Shown: positions 42,906 through 52,588, counted from the first letter of the stretch. The stretch: 64,000 bases of DNA from Halomonas denitrificans (GCA_019800895.1 JAHVKF010000001.1:682001-746000); one strand, 5' to 3'. Numbers and translations: made by a program. The notes: generated by a model not told the origin, from the letters alone.

Positions 42906-45900
42906 ATGAATCGACTCCAGACGCATCCCCCTCTTCCCGGCCGTTTCCACCCTCGATGCAGCACGCGGGCCGACCCGGCGGCGCGACGCGCCCCGGTCGC
43001 CGCGCTCCGCCTCCTCGTCGCAGCCCTGCTGCTGCCGGCGTCCGATCTCGTCGCCGCCGACCCGGTGCCGCTCTGGCAGCTGGACGCCAAGGCGGCGCTC
43101 CGCACGGGCCCGGTGGCCGGGCTGCCGTCCTCGGCGCGTCACCCGATCGTGGCCGATCCCGCTGGCCTGGCCGACGCGTCGACGGTCGCGCTGACGCTCC
43201 CCGACGGCCGCAGCGTGACGCTTCGGAGCGGGCCTGCACACCGGCACGGCAACGGCGATTCCAGCGTGCGCGTCCACAGCGATGCGAAGTCGCCGATCCC
43301 GGCGGCGGGCGTGCTCACCGCCGGCGCGTCCGGCCTGTTCGGGCGGCTCCGCGTCAACGGGAGGCTGCTCCTCGTCCACAGCGACGTCTCGGGAGCCTGG
43401 CTGATCGATGCATCCCGCCCGGAGCTGATCGTCGACGACTTCGGCAGCGACGTGCTGACCCCGACGCTCGACGCGGCTGCGCACGGGCGCGTGCGTTCCG
43501 AAGCCCGCGTGCGGGCCGCGGCAACGGAGTCGACCGACCGGGCCGACGACCCGCCTCGCGGCCAAGCGACCGTCCGCTCGGGCGAGGCGACCGTGATCGA
43601 CGTGATGTTCATCTATCCCGACGCCATGCAGGCGCGCTATCCCGGCGACCTGCTCGAGACCCGGCTCAACCACCTGGTGGCGATCGCCAACCAGGCGCTG
43701 GCCGATTCGGGCGTGCCCGCGGTGGTCCGCAAGGTGCTGCAGCGGCCGGTCGGCTCGCTGCCGACCGACAACAACAGCGAGATGCTCGGACTGCTGTCCG
43801 ATGCGGTCGACGGCACGTTCGTGCCGGGCCTGGAGAACCTCGCCGCGATCCGGGACCAGGTCGGCGCCGACCTGGTCGTGCTGACCTGGCCGCACGACAT
43901 CGAGACCCGCGGTTCCTGCGGCATCGCGTTCTTCCCGCGGCCGGCCGACGACCCGGATCCTCGCTACGGCGTCCACATCACCAACGACGGGGTCAGCAAC
44001 TGGTCGATCTGTTCCGACGCGGTGTTCACCCACGAACTGGGACACAACCTCAACGCGCGCCACCAGCAGTTCCCGGGCGACGATCCGTCCCTGTCCAACT
44101 ATGCCTACGTGCAACTCGGGCGCTTCAACACCGTGATGGGTTCCTTCGGCACCGGCGACCCCAACCGGTTCCTTCGCCTCGATCGCTTCTCGTCGCCCGA
44201 CCTCCAGTGCGGGGGCGGCCCCTGCGGTTCCGAGATCGACGGCGAACGGGCCGACAACGCCGCCGAACTGCGGCGACGGATCGGCCAGGTGGCCGCCTAC
44301 CGCGGCGGCACATCGACCGCGCCCGCACCGGACCCGGTCGACGCCGACAGCGACGGCGACGGCGTGCCCGACTCGACCGATCCCTACCCGCTCGACCCGC
44401 TCGACGGCCAGGCGCCCGCCCCGCCCCCGCCGCCTACCTTCGCCGGGCGCGCCCTGCGAGCCATGGGCAGCATCGACGACTACGAGCTGCTGGTGGTCGA
44501 CAGCGCCCTCGACCAGGTGCTCGCCTTCAACCTCGACGGCAGCGCGCGGGGCACCGCGGCGGCGCCGCAGGCGGTCGACGACCTGCCCGTGCTGACCGAA
44601 TTCAGCGACCTGGCCGTCGATGGAACCGGCCTGGCCTGGCTGCTCGCGTCGGCCGACGTCCGCCGCTACGACCGGGCGACGGGCGCGCTGGTCGACGTCT
44701 TCCTCGATTCCGAGCGACCGGAGCCGCGCGAACTGCTCAGCGCGTTTCCGCGGGCCCTGGGCTTCGATCCGGCCGGCGGCCTGGTCGTGCTCGGCGACAA
44801 CGCGGTCGAGCGCTACGACGAGACCGGCCGACGGCGGGCCGAGCCGCAGCCGGGCGATTCGACCAACCCCGCCGACTGGAACACCTTGATGAGCCTGCCG
44901 CTGCGCGCCTTCGCCTTCGGCCCGGAGGGGCATTTCTACCTCGCCGAGGGCGGACAGGGCCGGATCCTGGTGTTCGATGGCACGAGCGGGGAACGGCTCC
45001 AGAGCCTGGCCTTCGGCGGACAGCTGAGCGACCCGCGCGACATGGGCTTCGGGCCCGACGGCCTGCTCTACGTAGCCGACGGCGCGCGGGTGGTCCGCTT
45101 CGATCCGAACCTGCCGGGCGTGCCCGAGATTCTCGTTCCGCCGGGCCGCGGCGGCCTGGCCAGCGCCCGCGCGCTGGCCTTCGGGCCCGCCGGCGATCTC
45201 TTCGTGGTCGATCGCGACCGCGGCGGCGTGCTGCGCTTCGATGCCGCGACCGGCGCCTACCTGGACGACGCGGTGGCACCGGGACAGCTCCAGGCGGCCG
45301 AGGCGATCGCGATCGCGCCGAAGCTGCGGGCCGTCCGTCCGGGCCATTCGGGTCACTGGTTCGACCCGGATCGCTCGGGCGAGGGCTGGCTGGTCGAGGT
45401 GCTGCCCGATGGTCGCGCGGCGGTGCTCTGGTTCACCTACCCGGCCGAGGGCGAAAGCGACGAGCAGCTCTGGCTGACCGGCGCCGGCACGGTCCAGGAC
45501 GATGCGATCGTGATCCCGGACCTGCTCCGGGCGCGCGGCGGACGATTCGGACCCGGCTTCGACCCGGCCGATATCGAGTTGTCGAGCTGGGGCGCCCTGA
45601 CGCTGCGCTTCGACGACTGCAGGCGCGGGACCGCGGAGTGGGCCGGAGCAAACGGCTACGGAAGCGGATCGCGCGCCATGCAGCGACTGGCCGGGATCGA
45701 GGGGCTGCCCTGCGAAGAGGCACCGCGGCCGGCGGCCGCCGAGCGGCCGGGCCTCAGCGGCCAATGGTACGACCCGGCCCAGGACGGCCAGGGCTGGCTG
45801 CTCCAGGAAGTGCGTCCCGGCGAGTTGTTCCTGGCCTGGTTCACCTACGATCGCGACGGCATCCCCGCGTGGATCGTCGGCGGCGGCACGCTCGACGGTG

Positions 45901-46136
45901 CCGTCGCGACCTTCGACGACCTGCTGATCACCCGCGGCACGCGCTTCGGCGACGCGTTCGACGCCGCCGAGGTCGATCGTCTTTCCTGGGGCCAAGCGAC
46001 CTGGGTATTCGAGACCTGCACGTCATCGTCGATCGAATGGACCAGCGACGACCCAGGGTTTTCCAGCGGGCAGCTGGAGCCCGTCCGGCTGACCCGCCTC
46101 GACGCGCTCGATTGCAGCGTGCCGTCGGCCGACTGA
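42906..46136 (+). CDS. Large secreted zinc metalloprotease with TSP3, propeller and two C-terminal repeats
   Basis: This 1076-residue secreted protein starts with an N-terminal leader whose hydrophobic core is at ~33-50 ('LLVAALLLPASDLVAA'). A propeptide-like stretch runs to ~225. The metalloprotease domain (~226-460) has His376-Glu-Leu-Gly-His in 'FTHELGHNLNARHQQ' (HExxHxxxxxH), the reprolysin-like zinc signature. A TSP type-3-like calcium motif 'DADSDGDGVPDSTDPYPLDP' (~476-500) follows. Next is a beta-propeller-like region (~515-805) with NHL-type repeats ('LAFGPAGDLFVVDRDRGGVL'). Two copies of a ~125-residue domain (from ~814 and ~950) end the protein. Ribosome site weak. It probably degrades extracellular protein. 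Confidence 0.87.
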   Translation: MNRLQTHPPLPGRFHPRCSTRADPAARRAPVAALRLLVAALLLPASDLVAADPVPLWQLDAKAALRTGPVAGLPSSARHPIVADPAGLADASTVALTLPDGRSVTLRSGPAHRHGNGDSSVRVHSDAKSPIPAAGVLTAGASGLFGRLRVNGRLLLVHSDVSGAWLIDASRPELIVDDFGSDVLTPTLDAAAHGRVRSEARVRAAATESTDRADDPPRGQATVRSGEATVIDVMFIYPDAMQARYPGDLLETRLNHLVAIANQALADSGVPAVVRKVLQRPVGSLPTDNNSEMLGLLSDAVDGTFVPGLENLAAIRDQVGADLVVLTWPHDIETRGSCGIAFFPRPADDPDPRYGVHITNDGVSNWSICSDAVFTHELGHNLNARHQQFPGDDPSLSNYAYVQLGRFNTVMGSFGTGDPNRFLRLDRFSSPDLQCGGGPCGSEIDGERADNAAELRRRIGQVAAYRGGTSTAPAPDPVDADSDGDGVPDSTDPYPLDPLDGQAPAPPPPPTFAGRALRAMGSIDDYELLVVDSALDQVLAFNLDGSARGTAAAPQAVDDLPVLTEFSDLAVDGTGLAWLLASADVRRYDRATGALVDVFLDSERPEPRELLSAFPRALGFDPAGGLVVLGDNAVERYDETGRRRAEPQPGDSTNPADWNTLMSLPLRAFAFGPEGHFYLAEGGQGRILVFDGTSGERLQSLAFGGQLSDPRDMGFGPDGLLYVADGARVVRFDPNLPGVPEILVPPGRGGLASARALAFGPAGDLFVVDRDRGGVLRFDAATGAYLDDAVAPGQLQAAEAIAIAPKLRAVRPGHSGHWFDPDRSGEGWLVEVLPDGRAAVLWFTYPAEGESDEQLWLTGAGTVQDDAIVIPDLLRARGGRFGPGFDPADIELSSWGALTLRFDDCRRGTAEWAGANGYGSGSRAMQRLAGIEGLPCEEAPRPAAAERPGLSGQWYDPAQDGQGWLLQEVRPGELFLAWFTYDRDGIPAWIVGGGTLDGAVATFDDLLITRGTRFGDAFDAAEVDRLSWGQATWVFETCTSSSIEWTSDDPGFSSGQLEPVRLTRLDALDCSVPSAD

Positions 46137-46200
46137 ACGGCCGAGCGACGGCCGGCCCGGCGTCGACCCGCACCGCGCTCTGCGCGTCTCGCGCCCCGGC

Positions 46201-46755
46201 TCAACGGTCGCCGACGAACTCGATGAAGCCCTTCAGCCAGCGGTCGATCTGCTTGATGGTGCGCTCGTCCGGGCCGGACTCGCCGACGTCCTCGCCGAGC
46301 GCGTCGGCGGCGCCGGAGACCCGGAGATGGTCGGGGAAAAGAGCGACCTTGAACTGGCGCAGCATGACCAGGCTGCCGGCCTGGGCCAGCGTGGTGCCCA
46401 GGCCGCCCGGCGTCGCGCCGCACAGCGCAGCGGGCTTGCCCGAGAACGTCGGCGCCATCTTCTCCGGCGGTCGGGTCAGCCAGTCGAGTGCATTCTTGAA
46501 CACACCGGGCATGGCGCCGTTGTACTCGGGGGTCGAGAGGATCAGGCCGTCGGCGGCGTCGATCCGTGCGCGCAGGGCCTCGACGGACTCGGGCACGCCG
46601 TGTTCGTCTTCGAGGTCGCCGTCGTAGAGCGGTATGCCGTGCAGCGTGGCGCAATCCACGTCGACGCCGTCAGGCGCCCGTGCCGCAATGGCCCGGGTAA
46701 GCCGGGTGTTGAACGATTCGCGGCGCAGGCTGCCGCTGATGGCGATCAGCTTCAT
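46201..46755 (-). CDS. NADPH-dependent FMN reductase-like flavoprotein
   Basis: This 184-residue flavodoxin-like NAD(P)H:FMN/quinone reductase has an FMN-binding loop 'ISGSLRRESFNTRLTRAI', a second loop 'STPEYNGAMPGVFKNALDWL', and 'GATPGGLGTTLAQAG'. These match the ChrR/YieF-type family that reduces quinones, chromate or azo dyes. ATG 46755 has 'AAGGAG' nine bases upstream. It is convergent with the metalloprotease gene. Substrate cannot be assigned. Confidence 0.9.
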   Translation of the reverse strand: MKLIAISGSLRRESFNTRLTRAIAARAPDGVDVDCATLHGIPLYDGDLEDEHGVPESVEALRARIDAADGLILSTPEYNGAMPGVFKNALDWLTRPPEKMAPTFSGKPAALCGATPGGLGTTLAQAGSLVMLRQFKVALFPDHLRVSGAADALGEDVGESGPDERTIKQIDRWLKGFIEFVGDR

Positions 46756-47100
46756 CGGGAGATTCTCCTTGGGGCTTCGATGGAAGAACGTGCAAGCGAT
46801 TCGTTGCGGCACGATCCGGTCTCGGTCGATACGGCGGGACGGGCCCGGGACGCTGAGCCACGCACCGGGCAACAACCCGGGCCCGGTCGGGGCCGCACGG
46901 TGGCGCCCGGGCCGTCCAGACGATAACCGGGTTCGGCGTAACGAGGTTTCATTGTGCACGGAATCGGTGAATGCAGCCGGTCGCTCGGACGACGAAGGAC
47001 CTTGCAGCGCTTGTGGGCCATGCCGTATAGTGCGTCGCTGGACCTGGTGCAGGTCCCGCCCCGTTACGACCTCAATTCAAGAGAAAGGGAGTAGTACAAG
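46756..47100. other. Intergenic region before the IPTL-like gene
   Basis: This spacer of 345 bases lies between two divergent genes. No credible gene is seen. It holds the ribosome site of the FMN reductase gene at its left end and a good promoter candidate (47002-47031) for the downstream gene. Confidence 0.6.
47002..47031 (+). promoter_or_regulatory. Candidate sigma-70 promoter of the IPTL-like gene
   Basis: 'TTGCAG' (47002-47007) and 'TATAGT' (47026-47031) are separated by 18 bases and lie 70 bases before the ATG. The -10 box matches five of six bases. A second 'TTG' (47011) gives a poor spacing. Confidence 0.45.
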
Positions 47101-47847
47101 ATGAATCTGAAGAAGAACGCGACCCTGATCGCAGCAGCGGCCGCGCTGTCGCTGGCCGCCGGCGCAAGCTGGGCCCAGGACGGCAAGACCGGCGCCAGCG
47201 CCGTGATCTCGTCCGCCGACGGCAGCATCGCCGTTTCCGAGCCGACCTTCACGCCGCGCGGCGCCGCCTCCGTCGGCTGCCAGAGCTTCGACGGCATCGA
47301 CAGCTGGGACGGCCTCGACGACCCCGACAACATCGTCATCGACCTGAACATCGGTGCCGGCAACGCGCTGACCGGCGTGGGCTGGGACATCGGCATCGCC
47401 ACCGTCGGCGCCAGCTGGCTGAGCGAAGCCACGATCCAGCATTCCGATTCCAACGGCTCGTCCGACCCGAACGCGATCAACCTGACCGTCGGGATCGGTG
47501 ACGACACCTCCGGCGACCAGGACTACAGCTCCGGCGGCGCGATCATCGACTTCACCGACAACGGCCTGAACGACATCGTCGCCGGTGCCGACGGCATCCT
47601 GCGCCTGCAGATCTTCGAGAGCTTCGACGACACCTCCGATGCGGTCGACGCCAACATGCGCAACGCGGCCATGCCGGCCCTGTGCGCCGGCCTTGCGCTG
47701 GCCTGCACCGACCAGGCGGCGTGCAACGGCGCCGTTGCGGGTCTGCCGGAGAGCCAGCCGGTTCCGGTCAACAACCCGTGGGCCCTGGGCCTGCTGGTGC
47801 TGGTCCTGGCCGGCCTCGGCTTCGTCGCCGTGCGTCGCTTCGCCTGA
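47101..47847 (+). CDS. Exported protein with IPTL-CTERM-like tail
   Basis: This 248-residue exported protein has a signal peptide (1-25, 'ALSLAAGASWAQ'). The mature part is acidic, beta-rich and Gly/Asp/Asn-rich, with cysteines at 'GCQSFDG' and 'CAGLALACTDQAACNG'. It ends 'VPVNNPWALGLLVLVLAGLG' followed by an Arg-Arg pair: a proline/tryptophan motif, hydrophobic helix and basic end, as in IPTL-CTERM-type sorting signals (exosortase XrtH substrates). No exosortase gene is in the window. A strong ribosome site, a TATAGT promoter and a terminator suggest a monocistronic, perhaps abundant, product. Function unknown. Confidence 0.8.
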   Translation: MNLKKNATLIAAAAALSLAAGASWAQDGKTGASAVISSADGSIAVSEPTFTPRGAASVGCQSFDGIDSWDGLDDPDNIVIDLNIGAGNALTGVGWDIGIATVGASWLSEATIQHSDSNGSSDPNAINLTVGIGDDTSGDQDYSSGGAIIDFTDNGLNDIVAGADGILRLQIFESFDDTSDAVDANMRNAAMPALCAGLALACTDQAACNGAVAGLPESQPVPVNNPWALGLLVLVLAGLGFVAVRRFA

Positions 47848-47888
47848 GCCTGACGTGACTTGACGGTCCGCTTCGGACCGAACGAAAG

Positions 47889-47914
47889 AAGGCGGCCCCG
47901 GGCCGCCTTTTTTC
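47889..47914 (+). terminator. Intrinsic terminator of the IPTL-like gene
   Basis: The inverted repeat GGCGGCCC / GGGCCGCC, extended by A-A / T-T pairs, is followed by a run of six T. It lies 42 bases after the stop codon. Confidence 0.85.
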
Positions 47915-48025
47915 ATGGGCGGCGCAGGTCGCTCGTCCCCGGCGATGCAGGCGTGAAGGCCGGCGCAGCAAGAACCGAACGGGTACACTCTGCGCCTCAC
48001 GAAGTCGACCGGGAGGAACTCCGTC

Positions 48026-48811
48026 ATGGGCATGCTGAAAGGCAAGAAGGCGCTGATCGTCGGCGTGGCCAGTCCGCGCTCCATCGCATGGGGCATCGCC
48101 GAGGCGATGCATCGCGAAGGGGCGAAGCTGGCATTCACCTACCAGAACGAGAAGCTCAGGAGCCGGGTCGACAAGATCGCCGAGCAGACCGGCTCGTCGA
48201 TCGTCCTGCCGCTGGACGTCGCCGAGGACGACCAGATCGATGCGGTGTTCGAAACGCTGAAGAGCGAATGGGACGGCCTGGACATCATCGTCCACGCGGT
48301 GGGCTTCGCGCCGCGCGACCAGATCGAAGGCGAGTTCGCCGACGTCGTCTCGCGCGAGGGCTTCCGTATCGCGCATGACATTTCCAGCTATTCCTTCGCG
48401 GCGCTGGCCCGTGCGGGCCGGCCGCTGATGGAAGGCCGCAACGGCGCCCTGCTGACCCTGAGCTACCTCGGCGCGGTTCGGGCGATGCCCAGCTACAACG
48501 TGATGGGCCTGGCCAAGGCGTCCCTGGAAGCCGGCGTCCGCTACCTCGCCCACGGCCTGGGTCCGCACGGCATCCGGGTCAACGGCATCTCCGCCGGTCC
48601 GATCAAGACCCTGGCGGCCGCCGGCATCTCCAAGTTCCGGGCGATGCTGGACCACGTCGAGACCACCGCCCCACTGCGCCGCAGCGTGACCATCGAGGAC
48701 GTCGGCAACACCGCGGCCTTCCTCTGCTCGGACCTGGCCGGCGGCATCACCGGAGAAATCACCTACGTCGACGCCGGCTACAACATCGTCGGCATGGCCG
48801 GCCTGGACTGA
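48026..48811 (+). CDS. fabI: Enoyl-[acyl-carrier-protein] reductase (NADH) FabI
   Basis: It reduces the enoyl-ACP double bond in fatty-acid synthesis. The 261-residue SDR-type protein has the FabI cofactor loop '[20 protein letters not shown]' and the catalytic tyrosine/lysine in '[20 protein letters not shown]' (Y-x6-K), plus '[19 protein letters not shown]'. It is the triclosan-sensitive FabI class by motif. 'GGAGG' lies 10-15 bases before the ATG. It is convergent with etfA across a repeat-bearing spacer. Confidence 0.97.
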   Translation: MGMLKGKKALIVGVASPRSIAWGIAEAMHREGAKLAFTYQNEKLRSRVDKIAEQTGSSIVLPLDVAEDDQIDAVFETLKSEWDGLDIIVHAVGFAPRDQIEGEFADVVSREGFRIAHDISSYSFAALARAGRPLMEGRNGALLTLSYLGAVRAMPSYNVMGLAKASLEAGVRYLAHGLGPHGIRVNGISAGPIKTLAAAGISKFRAMLDHVETTAPLRRSVTIEDVGNTAAFLCSDLAGGITGEITYVDAGYNIVGMAGLD

Positions 48812-48848
48812 GGCTCGACCAGCGGATCGCGGAAAACGCGAGATCTTT

Positions 48849-49070
48849 ACCGCGGATGAACGCAGATTGAAGCCCTTCAATGCAGCGCCGGGTGCCATCC
48901 AATTGCCGGCAACCGGATGACCGGGGGGCAGAACTTCGAACGATCGATCATTCCGGGACGTCGCAGAACATAATCAAGAGTTCTGGTCTCGAGGTCTGAA
49001 GTCCAGTCGCTTGCAGTATCGAAGGTTCGGTTTTCGGTTCGATCTGCGTTGATCTGCGTTGATCTGCGGT
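48849..49070. repeat. Palindromic unit with 'gatctgcgtt' tandem repeats
   Basis: The arm 48849-48867 'accgcggatgaacgcagat' is matched in inverse at 49052-49070 (17 of 19 bases). Inside the right arm the 10-base word 'gatctgcgtt' occurs twice in tandem at 49041-49060 and then again as 'gatctgcggt'. It lies between the convergent ends of fabI and etfA. Its layout resembles the units near mdh and hemF, but the sequence is unrelated. Confidence 0.78.
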
Positions 49071-49094
49071 TTCAATTGCTTTTCCCTCGAACAC

Positions 49095-49125
49095 GAAAAC
49101 GCCCCGGCAGGACCGGGGCGTTTTC
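49095..49125 (-). terminator. Intrinsic terminator of the ETF operon
   Basis: A perfect 13-bp stem (GAAAACGCCCCGG / CCGGGGCGTTTTC) with a five-base loop lies just past the etfA stop. Both flanks give a T-run on the strand that is read, so it can work for etfA and for fabI. Confidence 0.88.
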
Positions 49126-49149
49126 AATGGTGCGGTCGAGCGGGCAGGA

Positions 49150-50091
49150 TCAGACGAGCTTTTCGAGCTCCGGCACGATCTCGAACAGGTCGCCGACCAG
49201 GCCGAAGTCGGCGATCTCGAAGATCGGCGCTTCCGGGTCCTTGTTGATGGCAACGATCGTGCCGGCGTCCTTGATGCCGGTCAGGTGCTGGATCGCGCCG
49301 GAGATGCCGACCGCGAAGTACAGCTCCGGGGCGATGATCTTGCCGGTCTGACCGACCTGCAGTTCGTTCGGCACGTAGCCGGCGTCGACCGCCGCACGCG
49401 ACGCGCCGACCGCCGCGCCGATCTTCTTCGCGAAGCTGTAGATCACGTCGAAGCCTTCCGACGATCCCATCGCGCGGCCGCCCGAGACCACCCGGTCCGC
49501 GGTCTGCAGGTCCGGACCGTCGCCGCCGCCGGTCTCGACCCGGACGAAGCGCGTATGGCCCGGATCCGACGCGCCGGCTTCGCGGGTTTCCACCTCGACC
49601 GCGGCGTCGCCGTCCGCGGCCGCGGAATAGGAGGCACTGCGCACGGTCGCGACCACGGTCGTGCCGGTCGGCACCTTCACGGTGACGATGGCGTTGCCGG
49701 CGTAGATCGGCCGCTTGAACGTGTGGGCATCGATGACCTCCTGGATGTCGGAGACCTGGTTGACGCCGATCAAGGCCGCGGCGCGCGGCATCACGTCCTT
49801 GCCGAAGGTGGTCGACGGGCCGAACACGTGGCTGTAGTCCTCGGCCAGCGCCGCGATCTCGGGCGCAAGGCGGGCCGCCGTGGGATGCTTGAACTCGTCG
49901 CTTTCGATGGCGAGCACGCGGCGGATACCGCCGAGCTTCGCCGCCTCGGCCGGGACGGCGCTGCCCGGTTCGCAGAACACCGCCACATCGATCGCATCGG
50001 CGCCGACCTCCAGCGCCCCGGCCAGGGTCTTGGCGGTCGCCGGGTTCAACCGGCCGTCCTCGTGTTGGGCAATGATCAGGAGAGTGGTCAT
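49150..50091 (-). CDS. etfA: Electron transfer flavoprotein alpha subunit
   Basis: This FAD-binding large ETF subunit carries electrons from acyl-CoA and other dehydrogenases to Etf-QO. The 313 residues show the N-terminal domain I (~1-190) and the C-terminal FAD-binding domain with '[20 protein letters not shown]', '[20 protein letters not shown]', '[20 protein letters not shown]' and '[19 protein letters not shown]'. ATG 50091 shares one base with the etfB stop. It is followed by a strong terminator. Confidence 0.97.
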   Translation of the reverse strand: MTTLLIIAQHEDGRLNPATAKTLAGALEVGADAIDVAVFCEPGSAVPAEAAKLGGIRRVLAIESDEFKHPTAARLAPEIAALAEDYSHVFGPSTTFGKDVMPRAAALIGVNQVSDIQEVIDAHTFKRPIYAGNAIVTVKVPTGTTVVATVRSASYSAAADGDAAVEVETREAGASDPGHTRFVRVETGGGDGPDLQTADRVVSGGRAMGSSEGFDVIYSFAKKIGAAVGASRAAVDAGYVPNELQVGQTGKIIAPELYFAVGISGAIQHLTGIKDAGTIVAINKDPEAPIFEIADFGLVGDLFEIVPELEKLV

Positions 50092-50837
50092 CAGAGCAGT
50101 CCCTTGTTCTTGAGTTCGTCGACGAGCTCACGGGCCGATTCCAGGACCCGCCCACCCGAACGCTTCGGGGGCGGCTCGAACGCGGTCAGCTCGAAGCCTG
50201 CACCGCGCTCCACGCCCAGGTCGTCCAGGGTGAGTTCCTCCAGCGGCTTGCGCTTGGCCTTCATGATGTCCGGCAGCTTGACGAAGCGGGGCTCGTTGAG
50301 CCGCAGGTCGGAGGTCAGCACGGCGGGGAGATCGACCTCGATGGTCTCCAGACCCGCGTCGACCTCACGCGTCACGGTCGCGGTCTCGCCCTCGAGCTCG
50401 ACCTTCGACGCGAAGGTCGCCTGCGGGCGGTCCCACAGCGCAGCCAGCATCTGACCGGTCTGGTTGTTGTCGTCGTCGATCGCCTGCTTGCCGAGGAACA
50501 CGATCCCGGGTTCCTCCTTCTCGACCAGCTTCAGCAGCGCGCGGGCTGCGGTCAGCGGCTGGACCGCGTCCTCGGTGACGACGTGGAGCGCGCGGTCCGC
50601 CCCCATCGCCAGGCCGGTACGCAGTTGCTGCTGCGCGTCCTTGCCCCCGATGGTGCAGACCACGACCTCGTCGGCCTTGCCGGCCTCCTTGATGCGCAGC
50701 GCTTCTTCCAGCGCGATCTCGTCGAACGGGTTGATCGACATCTTGACGCCCTCGGTCTCCACGCCGGAGCCGTCGGACTTGACGCGCACGCGGACGTTGT
50801 AGTCCACGACCCGCTTGATCGGAACGAGAATCTTCAT
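50091..50837 (-). CDS. etfB: Electron transfer flavoprotein beta subunit
   Basis: This is the small ETF subunit (248 residues), which binds AMP and forms the heterodimer with EtfA. '[18 protein letters not shown]' at the start, '[18 protein letters not shown]', '[20 protein letters not shown]' and '[18 protein letters not shown]' (recognition-loop region) are typical. The gene is the first of the etfBA pair. Confidence 0.97.
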   Translation of the reverse strand: MKILVPIKRVVDYNVRVRVKSDGSGVETEGVKMSINPFDEIALEEALRIKEAGKADEVVVCTIGGKDAQQQLRTGLAMGADRALHVVTEDAVQPLTAARALLKLVEKEEPGIVFLGKQAIDDDNNQTGQMLAALWDRPQATFASKVELEGETATVTREVDAGLETIEVDLPAVLTSDLRLNEPRFVKLPDIMKAKRKPLEELTLDDLGVERGAGFELTAFEPPPKRSGGRVLESARELVDELKNKGLL

Positions 50838-50962
50838 GGGTTGGGCAGCCTCGCGAAATGGCTCGAAAGTCAGCCCGCTATTGTAACGAAGCGCGATGCG
50901 CGGCGGTTCCGCGCCCGTTCACGCGCGCCGTCCGGCGCGGGGCCGTTGTTCCAGGGAGCCGC

Positions 50963-52588
50963 TTACAGGTTGGTGTAGTTGGGGCCGGAACCGCCCTCCG
51001 GCGTGACCCACTCGATCACCTGGTAGGGATCGGCGATATCGCAGGTCTTGCAGTGGACGCAGTTCGCGGCATTGATTTGGACGCGCTTGCCGCCCTCGTC
51101 CTCGACCACTTCGTAGACATTGGCCGGGCAGAAGCGCGTACAGGGATTGCCGTATTCCTCCTCGCACTTCTCGAAGCACACGTCCGGATCGAGGATCTTC
51201 AGGTGGACCGGCTGGTCCTCGTCGTGTTCGGTCGAGGCGAAATACACCGACGCCAGCCGGTCGCGAGGAGGCAATTCACGTTCGACGAACTCGTAGTCGA
51301 ATACCTCGCCGTTGCGCTTGCGGAACTGCGCATGGTCGGCATGGTTCGACAGGGTCCGCGGGAGCTTGCCGGCCGTCACCGTCTCCACCGCCGCGGTCAG
51401 CAGGCCGCGCCACATGCCCTTGTGGAACCCGGGCCGGATGTTCCGGACCTTCCTGAGCTCGGCAACGATGTCCGACTCGCGGAGACGCTCGTCGAAGCCG
51501 GTGGTCGTCCGCTGCTCGGCGATGTGCTCTGCGGCCAGCATCCCGGATTTCATGGCCTGGTGCGTTCCCTTGATCTTCGGCACGTTGAGCAGGCCGGCCG
51601 AGTCGCCGATCAGCAGGGCGCCGGGCATCTCCACCCGGGGCAGGCTCTGGTAGCCGCCCTCGACCAGCGCCCGCGCGCCGGCCGACAGGATCTCCCCGCC
51701 GTCGAGCAGCTCGCGCATGCTCGGGTGGTGCTTGAACTGCTGGAACGCCTCGAAGGGCGTGAAATCGGGATCTTCGTAGTCCAGCGCGCAGACGAAGCCG
51801 ATCGCGAGCCGGTCCTTGTCGAGGTGGTAGACGAAGCTGCCGCCGTAGATCTCCGGCGGCAGCGGCCAGCCGATCGTGTGCTGGATGTGGCCCGGACGCA
51901 CGCGGCCCTCGGGCAACTTCCAGAGTTCCTTCATGCCGATGCCGTAGGTCTGCGGGTCGCATTCCGCGTCCAGGCCGTACTTGCGCACGGCCCGCTTGGT
52001 CAGGTGCCCGCGGCAGCCCTCGCCGAGCACGGTGATCGGCGCTCGGATCTCGATGCCCTGGACGTAGCTGTCCTTCGGCTCCCCGGCGCGGTCGACGCCC
52101 ATGTCGCCGATGATCACCCCGCGCACCGCGTCCTCGTCGTCGTAGCTCAGGTCCGCGGCCGCGAAGCCGGGAAACAGGTCGACGCCCAGGGCCTCGGCCT
52201 TCGGGGCGAGCCAGGCGCACATCGCGCCCAGGGAAACGATGAAGTTGCCGTGGTTGTTCTGCTGCGGCGGCGTGGGCAGTTTGCGCGAGCCGCTCTTCGA
52301 CAGCATCCGGAACTCGTCGCTCGCGGCCGCCACGCAGATCGGCGGCGGGTCATCGCGCCAGCCCTCGACCAGCGCGTCGAGCGGCTCCGGCTCGATCACC
52401 GCGCCGGACAGGATGTGGCCGCCGATCTCGGCCGCCTTCTCGATCACGCAGACGTTGAGCGACTCGTCGAGCTGCTTCAGGCGCATCGCGCAGGACAGGC
52501 CCGCCGGCCCGGCCCCGACCACGATGACGTCGTATTCCATCACTTCGCGAGGCTGCGACTCGACTGCGGAAGACTGGCCTTCGGACAT
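50963..52588 (-). CDS. Electron transfer flavoprotein-ubiquinone oxidoreductase
   Basis: This membrane-bound FAD/4Fe-4S enzyme passes electrons from ETF to ubiquinone. The 541 residues start with the FAD fold 'DVIVVGAGPAGLSCAMRLKQ', have the quinone-binding/FAD middle part ('VLGEGCRGHLTKRAV', 'GLLNVPKIKGTHQAMKSGML'), and end with 4Fe-4S ligands in 'CFEKCEEEYGNPCTRFCPAN' and 'INAANCVHCKTCDIADPYQV'. The gene is on the same strand as etfBA, 125 bases upstream of etfB, so the three work together. Confidence 0.97.
   Translation of the reverse strand: MSEGQSSAVESQPREVMEYDVIVVGAGPAGLSCAMRLKQLDESLNVCVIEKAAEIGGHILSGAVIEPEPLDALVEGWRDDPPPICVAAASDEFRMLSKSGSRKLPTPPQQNNHGNFIVSLGAMCAWLAPKAEALGVDLFPGFAAADLSYDDEDAVRGVIIGDMGVDRAGEPKDSYVQGIEIRAPITVLGEGCRGHLTKRAVRKYGLDAECDPQTYGIGMKELWKLPEGRVRPGHIQHTIGWPLPPEIYGGSFVYHLDKDRLAIGFVCALDYEDPDFTPFEAFQQFKHHPSMRELLDGGEILSAGARALVEGGYQSLPRVEMPGALLIGDSAGLLNVPKIKGTHQAMKSGMLAAEHIAEQRTTTGFDERLRESDIVAELRKVRNIRPGFHKGMWRGLLTAAVETVTAGKLPRTLSNHADHAQFRKRNGEVFDYEFVERELPPRDRLASVYFASTEHDEDQPVHLKILDPDVCFEKCEEEYGNPCTRFCPANVYEVVEDEGGKRVQINAANCVHCKTCDIADPYQVIEWVTPEGGSGPNYTNL

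Larger units (their letters stand above)
48812..49149. other. Intergenic region between convergent fabI and etfA
   Basis: 338 bases with no gene. It contains a palindromic unit (48849-49070) and, next to etfA, a strong bidirectional hairpin terminator (49095-49125). Confidence 0.7.

Noticed and set aside
42018-45995. A very long open frame (about 1325 codons) on the minus strand across the metalloprotease gene
   Set aside because: It has arginine/alanine-rich composition with no recognisable domain, lacks a ribosome site, and is opposite a protein with clear motifs. Such frames are common in GC-rich DNA.
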